DNA of 64,000 nt from Fundicoccus culcitae (GTDB lineage Bacteria > Bacillota > Bacilli > Lactobacillales > Aerococcaceae): NCBI RefSeq assembly GCF_024661895.1, contig NZ_CP102453.1, positions 682,001-746,000 on the forward strand, given 5' to 3'. Below the pieces are notes generated by a model. That model searched no databases and had not been told where the DNA came from. It saw only the letters and a list, made by a program, of their open reading frames with translations. Of the stretch, positions 9,125 to 18,109 are shown one piece after another. Made by a program: the position numbers and the translations under genes. Each line of letters begins with the position of its first letter. Within the stretch, counting starts at the first letter, position 1.

Positions 9125-9449
9125 ACTGATTGTCAGTGAACTACTCGACTACTTCTTAAACCAAAACATCGACAACCTTAATATCACTATTCAAAAACAA
9201 CCCACCCAAATAAATATCACCTTATCTGCCCCGGTCCAGCAACTACCCGCCGATATGGATGAAATTCTCAATAAACTCAATACCCCTCGTCAACCTGAAA
9301 TGGAAGACTACTATGAAGATCTCTTAGGTTTACGCGAACACCGCTTTGACGTAGAAGTCCTCGCTACCATGGTTGATGCAGCCGAAGTAACTTTAGATGA
9401 TAATAGCATCATGACCTTCTCCATAGTTAGGCTTTCTAAAGATAAATAA
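9099..9449 (+). CDS. Small acidic protein of unknown function coupled to DUF1576
   Basis: Protein of 116 aa, not recognised with certainty. It starts inside the DUF1576 gene (26-bp overlap) behind AAAGGAAAG. The N-terminal part is Lys-rich with a helix and amphipathic strands, the middle is Pro/Glu-rich, and the end is a predicted alpha/beta segment. It is soluble with no signal peptide. The overlap suggests it works with the membrane protein as a cytosolic subunit or regulator. It ends just before a bidirectional terminator. Confidence 0.8.
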   Translation: MPQEKKKIKLIVSELLDYFLNQNIDNLNITIQKQPTQINITLSAPVQQLPADMDEILNKLNTPRQPEMEDYYEDLLGLREHRFDVEVLATMVDAAEVTLDDNSIMTFSIVRLSKDK

Positions 9450-9455
9450 CAACAA

Positions 9456-9491
9456 AAAGCTGACAAGCGCACACATGGCCTTGTCAGCTTT
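9456..9491. terminator. Bidirectional terminator between convergent genes
   Basis: Perfect 12-bp stem AAAGCTGACAAG/CTTGTCAGCTTT with A- and T-runs on both sides. The 3' arm overlaps the stop codon of the acetyltransferase on the minus strand. Confidence 0.92.
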
Positions 9492-10029
9492 CTATTTTCT
9501 TATTGCTTACAAACTCTTCTTGTAACAAACCAAAAACAAAACTATCCGTCCATTCCCCTTTAGTCCAATAGTCTTGCAAAAAATGGGCTTCTTTGCGCAT
9601 ACCTAATCGATAACATAATTTTTCCGAAGCCTTATTTCGCGCATCCAAGTTGGCTTGCACCCGATGGATAGAAAAATCCGTAAATAGCCGCTCTAGTAAA
9701 GCCTTGATAGCTTCAAAAGCATAACCATGACCATGAAAAGCCCGATTAAACACATAACCAATCTCAACGGTTTCTTTCATTTCTGTATACCAAACAAATA
9801 ATTCGCCAATCACTTGATTATCCAAAACCACGGCCAAAGTAACCGGCGAAGCTTGACTTAATTGATTTTGTTTTAAACGTTTACTAAACGCCTCAGCCCG
9901 AGTAGCATCCGTCCAAGGTTCGTGTAACATGTAACGGCAGGTTTCTGCATCAGAATGTATAGCAAATATCTCAGCTTCATCACTTTCTAGTATTGGACGG
10001 ATTTGTAAACGTTCCGTTTGAAAATTCAC
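9484..10029 (-). CDS. RimJ/RimL-type GNAT acetyltransferase
   Basis: Protein of 181 aa. Typical RimJ/RimL pattern: FQTERLQIRPILESDEAEIF at the start, EIGYVFNRAFHGHGYAFEAIKALLE (acetyl-CoA loop) and ANLDARNKASEKLCYRLGMRKEA. The GTG start overlaps the stop of the TerB-type gene (GTGA) and has GGGGAG 9 bases upstream, so translation is coupled. This places it as the fourth gene of the ATPase/helicase/TerB operon, though it may be a passenger. Confidence 0.9.
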   Translation of the reverse strand: MNFQTERLQIRPILESDEAEIFAIHSDAETCRYMLHEPWTDATRAEAFSKRLKQNQLSQASPVTLAVVLDNQVIGELFVWYTEMKETVEIGYVFNRAFHGHGYAFEAIKALLERLFTDFSIHRVQANLDARNKASEKLCYRLGMRKEAHFLQDYWTKGEWTDSFVFGLLQEEFVSNKKIES

Positions 10030-11477
10030 TCTTGGTCACTCCCCTTTTGACTCAGCCATGCCTTGACTTCCTCCAAATAAAACGCATCAATCGTTATTTG
10101 ATGGGCTTCAACAACCACAACCTGGTCACTAACCAAATCATACAAACGTTGATTAATCTCATTGATAAACGCATTTAAAAGGAGCCCGTGTTCAAGACTA
10201 AAAGCCTCCGCCTCACGGGTGGTCAAGCCATTCTTATCAATAATTAATTGGATGAACACGACTTGAAGATCATTTTCACCCTTTTCAATAAATACCGCTG
10301 CCTCATCCGTAAGCTGTTCCTTTTCAACGGGCTCGGCAACCACATCAGCAGCTTCGATAATTAGCTCATCTTCAACGTTCTCATCACCAACAAAGTCGGT
10401 AATCATATCAACAATTTGGGTTAATTCTTTTTGTGAAGAAGTTAACTTCTCCAAGTTTAAATCGATGGTCTTACGTTCAGGTATGGAAGCAGCTTCTTTT
10501 TCACGTTGACCTTTAGCCAGTTCAGCTTCAGTGACAGCTTTTATTTTCTCAGCCACCCAAGGATTGAAACGCTTCTTAATATTAGTAATATCGGAGTCGA
10601 CTTTAATTTGACGCACACCCTGTTTTTGGCGAATGGTATTTTCAGCGACTTTAATCAACGAGCTAATAAAATAAAAATGTCTATCTTCCTCATAAGGTTG
10701 AATCGTCGAATACGATAATCGGCTAATAAATTGATTGCGTGATTTGTTAGGAGTTGGCCCACCCTCATCATTAATCGCGTCCATAATAATTTGCCAATAG
10801 TCAAAATATAAATGGATAATTTCATTTTTAAATGGTTCTTCCCAAACCTTAGTCGTTCGACTTTTGGTCGCGAAAAGAATGCGCAATTGAAGCTCATTTA
10901 ATTCAAAGGTATCACGAAAGCTTCCATCTAAATCCCACCAAACGGCCTTCGTTCCATAATCTGTTAGATGAAATAAGCGTCTAAGTTCCGCCGATGGTTC
11001 CGGTAAAAAGGCTAAAAATGATTTTGTTTCTTTTCGAAGGATGTCTCTTTCCGCAGGGTTCAATTGATAATTAAGGATTGAAAAATCATAGTCAAACCCC
11101 CAATAATTATCATCATAATAGTCTAAAATTCGATCACGGCCATAAGCATGTAGAGCTTGCAGAAAGCGTCTGACTTCATATCCACTACGCGTCATAGAAC
11201 GAATATATTGAAATAAAGATGAATTTTTTTGCTTAAAATGACAATCTAATACATCTATATACCGTAAATAGAGTGCTAAAACAAGCTCTGCCAATTCTTT
11301 TGATTTCCAATATTGATCCGCATAATAGTATTGATCAATATACTTCACCCAATCAATCTCTTTTTCAGTATGTTCCTGCACCGGAATCAACTCTGGCACA
11401 TCAAATGTCACATCAATAATATCCTCTATATTTTTAGTTAACCAGTTTTTTAACGCTTCATAATTAATTTTTTTCAT
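10026..11477 (-). CDS. TerB-type protein (TerB_N and TerB_C domains)
   Basis: Protein of 483 aa. The N-terminal half (about 20-230) is Trp/Tyr-rich and matches the TerB_N layout (QYYYADQYWKSKELAELVLALYLRY, LFHLTDYGTKAVWWDLDGS). The end (about 380-480) matches TerB_C, with LLLNAFINEINQRLYDLVSDQ and a closing Glu-rich helix. A charged linker joins them. TerB-related proteins occur in membrane-linked stress and phage-defence clusters with ATPases and helicases. GAGGTG precedes the ATG. The 75-bp gap to the helicase has no terminator. Role inferred from family and context. Confidence 0.78.
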   Translation of the reverse strand: MKKINYEALKNWLTKNIEDIIDVTFDVPELIPVQEHTEKEIDWVKYIDQYYYADQYWKSKELAELVLALYLRYIDVLDCHFKQKNSSLFQYIRSMTRSGYEVRRFLQALHAYGRDRILDYYDDNYWGFDYDFSILNYQLNPAERDILRKETKSFLAFLPEPSAELRRLFHLTDYGTKAVWWDLDGSFRDTFELNELQLRILFATKSRTTKVWEEPFKNEIIHLYFDYWQIIMDAINDEGGPTPNKSRNQFISRLSYSTIQPYEEDRHFYFISSLIKVAENTIRQKQGVRQIKVDSDITNIKKRFNPWVAEKIKAVTEAELAKGQREKEAASIPERKTIDLNLEKLTSSQKELTQIVDMITDFVGDENVEDELIIEAADVVAEPVEKEQLTDEAAVFIEKGENDLQVVFIQLIIDKNGLTTREAEAFSLEHGLLLNAFINEINQRLYDLVSDQVVVVEAHQITIDAFYLEEVKAWLSQKGSDQE

Positions 11478-11552
11478 TCATCTTCACCTCAATTCTGTTC
11501 GTAATTATGCTTGGGCGTATAGCATGGTAAAAGTCTATCAAAAAATACCTGT

Positions 11553-13673
11553 CTAGGCAATAAATGAATCGCCCTGTAAAAAGGCATTCACTTCATCGAT
11601 AGCCAAGGCTTCGTCAATCACATATTCAATCATCAAATCTTTCGGTACTAATTTGTGATATTTAAGATGCGCAATTTCAGACTGCAAAATTAAATCATTA
11701 TGTTTAAAGAAATGAATCCAGTCGTCGCGACTTACATTGGCTTCGCGTGCTTCAATCAAAGATTCCCGAATGTGGTCCCCGACAATAAAAACAGAGGTCA
11801 CACCTTGTTTGTATACACGTCCCGTCACAAGTCCCAATAAATAAACCAACGTCCGATTAGCTTTAGACCCTAGGAAACTCACTAACCAAGGATCACCATT
11901 ATCGGTTAATTGGAAATAATAGCCATCTTTTTTCATAATACTACCCGCTAAATTGTCAAAACTCTCTTGAATTAACGGTTCATAGTGCATCCAATCACCC
12001 GTTAATAAAATTTGTTTCATCCGCTCACGGACTAAAGAAGAAACATCTTGCCGATCCTTGGATTCAAAATAGGCTTCACCTTTATTAGCAGGTATAACAT
12101 GGACTTGTTTTTTGGGTAAATCAATCCATAAAATTTGCCAGACCTTCCCACTCAACAAGATGTTGTCTCCATTCGTTAAACCCGGTTCAATCGCTATCGT
12201 TCCAATATTTTTTAAATCATGATACACACTTAATTCTGGTTCAGTCGAAAATTGTGTATAAAACTCAGCCATACGTAACAAAGGTTGCGCATTATAGCCT
12301 GAAATCATTTCATAATTATCCATTAATTCTAAATATTCCCGTTCAACCATACTATCAATTAAATAATCCAAATGCTCATCTTTAATCGCTCGCCAAACAT
12401 GACCTCGTCTTAGATGTTGATGTAAGGCTTCTTTGGTTAACCCATTATGCTCGATCACTAGAGAAATAATCTGGTGTGCTAACACATCAAAGGGTTGTGT
12501 AATTTGTGGACTGGTGTCTAACTGACCTTCATCTAATAGCTGGATTGAGGCAATCCCTTGCAATAATTCCCAAGCTTCATGAGCAATAAAACGCAATTTA
12601 TTAACACCGGTCCGGCGCCCAGAGCGTCCTAACCGTTGCGATAAAGTAGAGACGTTAGGCGGCGGTCCATATTGAATAATACTATCCACAGCACCAATAT
12701 CAATCCCTAATTCCAAGGTTGAAGTGCAACAAATGGTAAACTTTCGACCGCGACTTTCTTTGGCAAACTGCTCCGCAAACAATCGCGTATCTTTAGGTAA
12801 AGAGGCATGATGCACAAAAAAGCTCGCCTGATTTTGCTTATTTTTTTCTGCCCGTCGATTAAGTGATGATCCAATTTCTTCAACCTTATTACGACTGTTG
12901 GGAAAAACAAGCATTGATTCAGTTTGAGCCGCAGCATAAATGACATCAATCCCCTTAAAAAAAGAAGATTCATCACTTTTTTGCTTGGGAAAGTAAAAAA
13001 TTTCATGCATTCGCTCATTTTGTCCGCGATCAACAATCACACTGGTTTCACGCTTGTTTTGAAAAAATAATTTTGCAGTAAAATAATCCTCCTTATCCAA
13101 AGTAGCTGATAGACCTACACAGCGCGGGTCCTTTTGCATATAGAAACCTAATCGATTCAACAAAGACATCACTTGAATTCCGCGATTTTCACCTAAAAAA
13201 CTATGGATTTCATCAATAATAATCCACTCAGTTTGCCCAAATAAATGCCTTGCTTGCTGGGGCCGATTAACCAGCATCGCTTCAATCGATTCAGGGGTAA
13301 TTAAAACAATCCCATTCGGATGTTTGATTAGCTCTTTTTTCTTAGCTTGATTCGCTTCGCCATGCCAACTAGTGACATTAATCCCTAAATCTTGACATAA
13401 TTGAACCAACCGTTTGAATTGATCATTGATTAAGGCAATCAAAGGCGAAATATAAAGAATCTTAACCCCATTGGTCCAGTCATCCACTTGATTAATCGCT
13501 GGCAAAAAAGCCGCTTCAGTTTTACCCGAAGCAGTAGGTGCCGCTAATATAAAATTATTATCACTTTCTTGACTAAAAGTGATGGCTCGCTTTTGAATCG
13601 GCCGTAAGGCTTGCCAGCCACTTGCATAAATATACTCTCGCAATGGGCGTTTTAATAAGGAAAAAGCATCCAT
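11553..13673 (-). CDS. Lhr/BrxHI-like DEAD/DEAH-box helicase
   Basis: Protein of 706 aa. Superfamily 2 motifs: Walker A APTASGKT (45-52), motif Ia ISPLIALINDQ, motif II DEIH (154-157), motif III SAT (about 189), motif V TSTLELGIDIG, and motif VI QRLGRSGRR. The last 300 residues form the extra domain found in Lhr- and BrxHI-type helicases. The start ATG follows the ATPase stop by 2 bp with GAGGTG in the end of that gene, so the two are coupled. Likely ATP-driven translocation on nucleic acid. Confidence 0.9.
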   Translation of the reverse strand: MDAFSLLKRPLREYIYASGWQALRPIQKRAITFSQESDNNFILAAPTASGKTEAAFLPAINQVDDWTNGVKILYISPLIALINDQFKRLVQLCQDLGINVTSWHGEANQAKKKELIKHPNGIVLITPESIEAMLVNRPQQARHLFGQTEWIIIDEIHSFLGENRGIQVMSLLNRLGFYMQKDPRCVGLSATLDKEDYFTAKLFFQNKRETSVIVDRGQNERMHEIFYFPKQKSDESSFFKGIDVIYAAAQTESMLVFPNSRNKVEEIGSSLNRRAEKNKQNQASFFVHHASLPKDTRLFAEQFAKESRGRKFTICCTSTLELGIDIGAVDSIIQYGPPPNVSTLSQRLGRSGRRTGVNKLRFIAHEAWELLQGIASIQLLDEGQLDTSPQITQPFDVLAHQIISLVIEHNGLTKEALHQHLRRGHVWRAIKDEHLDYLIDSMVEREYLELMDNYEMISGYNAQPLLRMAEFYTQFSTEPELSVYHDLKNIGTIAIEPGLTNGDNILLSGKVWQILWIDLPKKQVHVIPANKGEAYFESKDRQDVSSLVRERMKQILLTGDWMHYEPLIQESFDNLAGSIMKKDGYYFQLTDNGDPWLVSFLGSKANRTLVYLLGLVTGRVYKQGVTSVFIVGDHIRESLIEAREANVSRDDWIHFFKHNDLILQSEIAHLKYHKLVPKDLMIEYVIDEALAIDEVNAFLQGDSFIA

Positions 13674-13675
13674 CG

Positions 13676-15001
13676 TTAAAACACCTCGATCTGATCATCA
13701 TCCGTATTCGCTTGATCTTTTTGAATCGGCGCTGCCACATCACCAAACTTATCATGCAAGGCATCTGAAGCCGTAATGCCAGGGTTTTGCCGCATTAAGT
13801 CTAACAATTCAATGAAATCTTTAATGACCGCACGCGGTGTCAGAAACTCATCCGCACCCGGTCGGTTCAGTTGGATTTCCATATATTGCACAATCTGTTC
13901 ATTAGACATCGTAATATCCGTTTGATAATTCACTTGATAAACGTGAATTAAATTGGCTAATAAAGTGTATATCTCTTCATTGGTTAAGGGTTTTAAAGGC
14001 AGCGTCGTCCGATTCGTATTCACCAAATCAGAATCCATCCGCTCCTCTAAACCTAAACGCCCTTGCAAAGCACCATACGATGCCATCCCACGTAAATTGT
14101 TATACACCGTTTTACGGGTTGCACCCAAATTAACAAACAAACCACGAGCAACATCTGCTTTACATTCATTATAAATATTCAAAATCCGTTCATAATTCCG
14201 TTCTCGTGAAACACTATTCGATAATTTATAAATATTGACCGCTTCATCTAAATTCACCACAAAACCACTATAGCCAATTTCAATAAATAATTCAGACATT
14301 GTTTTCAAGGCATCATACCAATTATCATCACGAATCACACGATTAATCCCTAAGGATTGCTTACTTTCCGTCATGGTACGAATATCCCCACGCAACCAAC
14401 GAATAGCTTGTAACATTTGTTGACGATTATTTTGTTGCAAACCTCGATAATATTGTATAATGGCTTGACCAAATTCGTAAGACAAGGCTACGGACTGAAA
14501 TTTATCAAAGGTGTCTAAAATCGTATTTTCAATTTCAAGTCTGTATTGTTCTTGTAGCACTTCCGCTTGGCTAATGTGATATTTATTGGCGAGGGTTTGC
14601 ATGATTTGGGTTAGCCATTCTTCAACAATGGTGTTCAACACATTGCCGTTTTGCGCGGATTTGGTGACTAATTTATCCATGATTTCCGTATATAAGGCAT
14701 TCGCGCTACCATCTGTCGCATATAAACGACGATTGGGGGTTAGATCCACCGTAGAAGCCACAAAGTTTTTTTGTTGCGCTAAATTCTGAATGGTTTGCAA
14801 CATAAAACTCTTCCCACTTCCAAAATCCCCCACCCAAATACGCAAATCACTGCGTCCTTGACTGACTGATTCCAAAATGCGAATAACTTCCTCTACCTCA
14901 TGACGTCGTCCAACTAGCAAATATTGAATCCCTCGTTTAGGAACAACCCCTGCTTCTAATGCCTTCACAATACTATCTGCATCTTTACGATTAACCGCCA
15001 T
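13676..15001 (-). CDS. BrxD-like P-loop ATPase (DUF2791 family)
   Basis: Protein of 441 aa. Walker A GDFGSGKS (about 58-65) follows the VGRRHEVEEVIRIL ATPase start; Walker B is FVVNLDEAVNIY (about 240). The residue pattern fits the BREX ATP-binding family (BrxC/BrxD, DUF2791). I start at the ATG at 15001 with AAGGAG 8 bases upstream; a GTG 9 bases earlier is too close to it. It is the first gene of a four-gene operon with its own promoter. No pglZ or pglX gene is in the window, so this is not a complete BREX system. Confidence 0.85.
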   Translation of the reverse strand: MAVNRKDADSIVKALEAGVVPKRGIQYLLVGRRHEVEEVIRILESVSQGRSDLRIWVGDFGSGKSFMLQTIQNLAQQKNFVASTVDLTPNRRLYATDGSANALYTEIMDKLVTKSAQNGNVLNTIVEEWLTQIMQTLANKYHISQAEVLQEQYRLEIENTILDTFDKFQSVALSYEFGQAIIQYYRGLQQNNRQQMLQAIRWLRGDIRTMTESKQSLGINRVIRDDNWYDALKTMSELFIEIGYSGFVVNLDEAVNIYKLSNSVSRERNYERILNIYNECKADVARGLFVNLGATRKTVYNNLRGMASYGALQGRLGLEERMDSDLVNTNRTTLPLKPLTNEEIYTLLANLIHVYQVNYQTDITMSNEQIVQYMEIQLNRPGADEFLTPRAVIKDFIELLDLMRQNPGITASDALHDKFGDVAAPIQKDQANTDDDQIEVF

Positions 15002-15032
15002 CAAGTCCACTCCTTCTTAAACATGTGCCTTA

Positions 15033-15061
15033 ATTATACCATATAGTTTTCTTGTAACCAA
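15033..15061 (-). promoter_or_regulatory. Candidate SigA promoter of the ATPase/helicase/TerB operon
   Basis: On the minus strand TTGGTT (15056-15061) and TATAAT (15033-15038) are 17 bp apart, about 30 bp before the ATPase ATG. Confidence 0.6.
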
Positions 15062-15093
15062 ACATTTGTTCGTATAAACCTCAATAAATATCC

Positions 15094-15846
15094 CTAAATC
15101 ATCAGTCGAACAGCAGAGATAGCCGTTAAAATAATAATGAGATATTTATAGGGGTTTTCATTAATACGTTTAATTAACCAAATCCCAATCAAAGCGCCAA
15201 TCCCAATAAACGGAATAGCAAATAAGGTATACTTCAGCGTATCCCAAGTGATTGTACCCCATAAAAAGACATGAAAAGGCACTTTGATCAAATTAATTAT
15301 CAGGAAAAACCAGGCAGTTGTCCCAATCATCGCATTTTTATTTAAATTTTGTGCCAGGATATACACATTGAAAATGGGTCCGGCTGCATTCCCTACCATC
15401 GATGAAAACCCACTGGTCACACCAACTAGTTGGGTCAACCAGGGTCGTTTCGGCAATTCTACGGCTTGCTTTTGAAATTGACGAAAAACTAATAGGGCTA
15501 AACAAATTAATACAATAATACCCATGATAAATTTAAACTGTTGATCATCCAAATAATTTCCTGTTAACGCACCTAAAATTATCCCAATCACAGAAGCCGG
15601 CATTAACTTCAACACATCTCTGAAATTTGCAGCTTTCCCGTATTGATAGACCGCCGCTATGTCCCCTACAATCAGCATCGGCAACATGATCCCAGCTGAC
15701 GCTTTACCGCCAAACATAACAGCTAAGATGGCCACCGCCGGCATCGTCGCTCCTTGAATGCCCGCTTTTGAAAACCCAACAATCAAGGCCACCAAAGCCA
15801 ACAGCCATAATTCATATCCACTTAAACCCAACCACAAACCCTCCAA
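15094..15846 (-). CDS. TauE/SafE-family membrane permease
   Basis: Protein of 250 aa with about 8 hydrophobic segments. Family features: ALIVGFSKAGIQGATMPAVAILAVMFGG near the start and LVGVTSGFSSMVGNAAGPIFNVYIL at the start of the second half. TauE/SafE proteins move sulfonates, sulfite or other organic acids. The start is uncertain: TTG at 15846 behind AGAGG fits best. It follows the FMN-binding gene by 9 bp and is co-transcribed with it. Its stop TAG overlaps the dispersed motif. Confidence 0.88.
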   Translation of the reverse strand: MEGLWLGLSGYELWLLALVALIVGFSKAGIQGATMPAVAILAVMFGGKASAGIMLPMLIVGDIAAVYQYGKAANFRDVLKLMPASVIGIILGALTGNYLDDQQFKFIMGIIVLICLALLVFRQFQKQAVELPKRPWLTQLVGVTSGFSSMVGNAAGPIFNVYILAQNLNKNAMIGTTAWFFLIINLIKVPFHVFLWGTITWDTLKYTLFAIPFIGIGALIGIWLIKRINENPYKYLIIILTAISAVRLMI

Positions 15847-15855
15847 TAAATACCT

Positions 15856-16248
15856 CTACTCTTCAACGGCCGATAACAAGGCTTTGTTTACCGCACTTTT
15901 AATCACATTCGTAGATGCCGTTGCCGACGAAACGGTATCCACATCAATCGTGTTTTCTTTAACCATCATATTTTTAATATGATTCCCTGCTTCTTCATAA
16001 GTTGTTTCATGTTCTAGAAACTCAATGCCTGTCATTTTATGATCATTGACCTCGACTTCAACTTCAACCGTAAGCAAGATTGTTTCGGTTCTACCCGTAT
16101 ATACCCCATCCGGCACATCTGCCATATCTACCGGAGTATAGTTCAGCGAAGTATATTGTATTTGAAATGTTACCCATATAATAATCATTATTACTATTAA
16201 AAGGGCTAACGAACTAAATATAATTCCCATTTGTTTTTTTTCTTCCAT
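15856..16248 (-). CDS. Membrane-anchored FMN-binding domain protein
   Basis: Protein of 130 aa. A lysine-rich start and a single hydrophobic segment (about 8-30) place the rest outside the cell. The FMN_bind domain spans about 45-130 and ends with DTVSSATAST (about 104-113), matching the ApbE flavinylation motif D-x-x-S-S-A-T with the acceptor threonine. AAAGGTGAT precedes the ATG. It forms an operon with the TauE permease. An extracellular domain would need an exported ApbE, which the apbE in this window does not appear to be. Confidence 0.88.
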   Translation of the reverse strand: MEEKKQMGIIFSSLALLIVIMIIIWVTFQIQYTSLNYTPVDMADVPDGVYTGRTETILLTVEVEVEVNDHKMTGIEFLEHETTYEEAGNHIKNMMVKENTIDVDTVSSATASTNVIKSAVNKALLSAVEE

Positions 16249-16598
16249 TTTATCACCTTTTCAGATTTCTTTTCCATAGTTAAAATTGTAGACTATTCTA
16301 CCCTTTTTTGAAAGCTAAATTTAACGAAATTAAAACCCTTTTCAAATTATCACTAAATAAATCGCGCCACCTTTTTGTAATTTCTTGAGATAACAATTAA
16401 ATCTGGTGTAATTAGCATTGAATTATTGTTGAGTAGACGTTCCCAATCGATAGAAAGGTTGCAGTTTAAATTTGCTTTGATAGCCGGCTTTCTAGGTATT
16501 TAACGAAAACTAAACTGTACCCATACTGTGAAGGGCGAAGGGCGAAGGCTTGTTAAAACTTATCTTGCACGACTAAAAGCCGAGTCATTTGATGTTCA
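16249..16598. other. Gene-free region before array 3
   Basis: AT-rich leader of the FMN-binding gene followed by unassigned sequence with a GAAGGGC duplication near 16534-16550. No supported gene. Confidence 0.5.
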
Positions 16599-17071
16599 CT
16601 TGTACTTCTAATGACGCAGAAGTTAAAGCGATGGGACTTCACTTGTACTTCTAACGACTCAGAAGTTAAAGTGAATGGCGTTCTCTTGTACTTCTAATGA
16701 CTTAGAAGTTAAAGTGAATGAAGTTCTCTTGTACTTCTAATGACTCAGAAGTTAAAGTGAATGGCGTTCTCTTGTACTTCTAATGACTTAGAAGTTAAAG
16801 TGAATGGCGTTCTCTTGTACTTCTAATGACTTAGAAGTTAAAGTGAATGAAGTTCTCTTGTACTTCTAATGACTCAGAAGTTAAAGTGAATGGCGTTCTC
16901 TTGTACTTCTAATGACTCAGAAGTTAAAGCGATGGGAGATCACTTGTACTTCTAACGACTCAGAAGTTAAAGTGATAGGTGTTCTCTTGTACTTCTAATG
17001 ACTCAGAAGTTAAAGTGAATGAAGTTCTCTTGTACTTCTAACAACTCAGAAGTTAAAGTGATTACGAAATA
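16599..17071. repeat. Tandem array of 11 hairpin units, exact 43-bp period (array 3)
   Basis: Eleven units beginning CTTGTACTTC, each 43 bp, with the start of unit 11 at exactly 16599+430. Each contains ACTTCT and AGAAGT around an 8-base loop, extended by CACTT/AAGTG across an internal bulge, so each unit can form a larger stem. Variation is confined to the loop and the last 12 bases, which alternate between a few versions (GAATGGCGTTCT, GAATGAAGTTCT, CGATGGGACTTCA). The unit sequence is unrelated to arrays 1 and 2. Confidence 0.95.
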
Positions 17072-17133
17072 TCAATATAATCTTCGTTTAGCAAGTTAAC
17101 TCATGTGCTATCTCTTCTTGCCTATAACCGGCA

Positions 17134-17210
17134 GGCCATCCCGAATTTTAGAAGGCACGCGCTTCTTGACCGCGGGCCATCCTAAACTTTCGAAGGCATG
17201 CGCTACTCAC
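17134..17210. repeat. Imperfect 41-bp direct duplication
   Basis: GGCCATCC followed by GAATTTTAGAAGGCACGCGCT, then 41 bp later GGCCATCC with AAACTTTCGAAGGCATGCGCT. The stretch is more GC-rich than its surroundings. Function unknown. Confidence 0.6.
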
Positions 17211-17307
17211 TAGAGCCTTTTAAATAGGTATGGGAAAAACGTTTAACCTGTCTAATGTCATAGCAACCCATCCAAGTAACATCAAGCTCGGCTAATAACA
17301 TCAAAAA

Positions 17308-17436
17308 AAAAAATCCAGACTTTCAAGCATAGTAAAAAAACCGGCAGACACCTTCCCTGTAAGGAGTGTGTAGCCGGTTGCCACCTAGGCAATGTTACCT
17401 AGGGCATTCCACAATCATTAAAAATCTGGATTTTTT
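17308..17436. repeat. 129-bp structured element with 12-bp terminal inverted repeats
   Basis: The outer arms AAAAAATCCAGA (17308-17319) and TCTGGATTTTTT (17425-17436) are perfect inverted repeats. Inside are two more stems: AACCGGC/GCCGGTT (17339-17345/17373-17379) closing an ACACC/GGTGT-type inner helix, and CCTAGG/CCTAGG (17384-17389/17398-17403). On the minus strand the first inner stem ends in a T-run. It could be a small structured RNA, a compound terminator or a MITE-like insertion; no target duplication is clear. I do not recognise a known RNA family. Confidence 0.7.
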
Positions 17437-17464
17437 GGGGCGACTATGCGCTTGCCTAACTTAA

Positions 17465-18109
17465 TTAAGCATGCGTTTCGTCGTAAATTTGATTTAAAGC
17501 TTTTTCGAACACATCTACGGGTTGAGCTCCGGGTACGCCATATTTGTCATTAAAGACAAAGAAAGGTACACCTTGAACACCGATTTGATTCGCCACTGCA
17601 ACGTCTTGACGCACTTGATCACGATTAATAGCAGGATTATCTAAAATGGAACGGACAGCTCCTTCATCTAAACCAACCTCAGTACTCAAATCAATCAACG
17701 TATCATGATCACTCACGACTAAACCATCTTCAAAGACAGCTTTATACAAACGATTTTAAAAATCGATGCCTTTACCTTCGCCAGCGGCATATTGGAAAAT
17801 CCGATGCGCATCCATGGTATTTGCTTCTTTCACTATGTCAAAATTGAAATCCAATCCAGCTTCCTTCGCCATTTTTTCAACTTGACTGAAAGAGGTTCTC
17901 ATTTCTGCTGCTGAAACACCTTTTTTAGCGGCTAAAGTTTCCACATACGTTTCACCAGGGACATGCGCAGCATTAGGATCTAGCTCATAGCTTTTGTATT
18001 CAATGTCAACTTCATCACTATGTTCAAATTTTTCTAATGCATTTTTTAAATTAGTTGTGCCAATATAACAAAACGGACACACAAAATCCGACCAAATCGT
18101 AATTTTCAT
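17465..18109 (-). pseudogene. DsbA-family FrnE-like oxidoreductase interrupted by an in-frame TAA
   Basis: The full reading frame would give 214 aa of the FrnE/DsbA thioredoxin-like family: WSDFVCPFCYIG (redox CPFC motif) at the start, MDAHRIFQYA in the helical insert, and GVQGVPFFVFNDKYGVPGAQP near the end. Codon 118 is TAA (17756-17758), between GIDF and NRLYKAVFEDG, where a Lys codon (AAA) would fit; the frame is kept on both sides. It is thus a single-base nonsense mutation, a sequencing error or a read-through site. The only restart inside is a TTG without a ribosome site. It overlaps the small upstream gene by 1 bp. Confidence 0.88.

Noticed and set aside
10026-15001. Complete BREX system
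   Set aside because: No brxA/B, pglX methylase or pglZ is present; only the BrxD-like ATPase and BrxHI-like helicase resemble BREX parts.
17465-17749. Independent gene for the C-terminal part of the FrnE-like protein
   Set aside because: It starts with a TTG lacking a ribosome site and continues the upstream protein in the same frame, so it is the second half of a broken gene.
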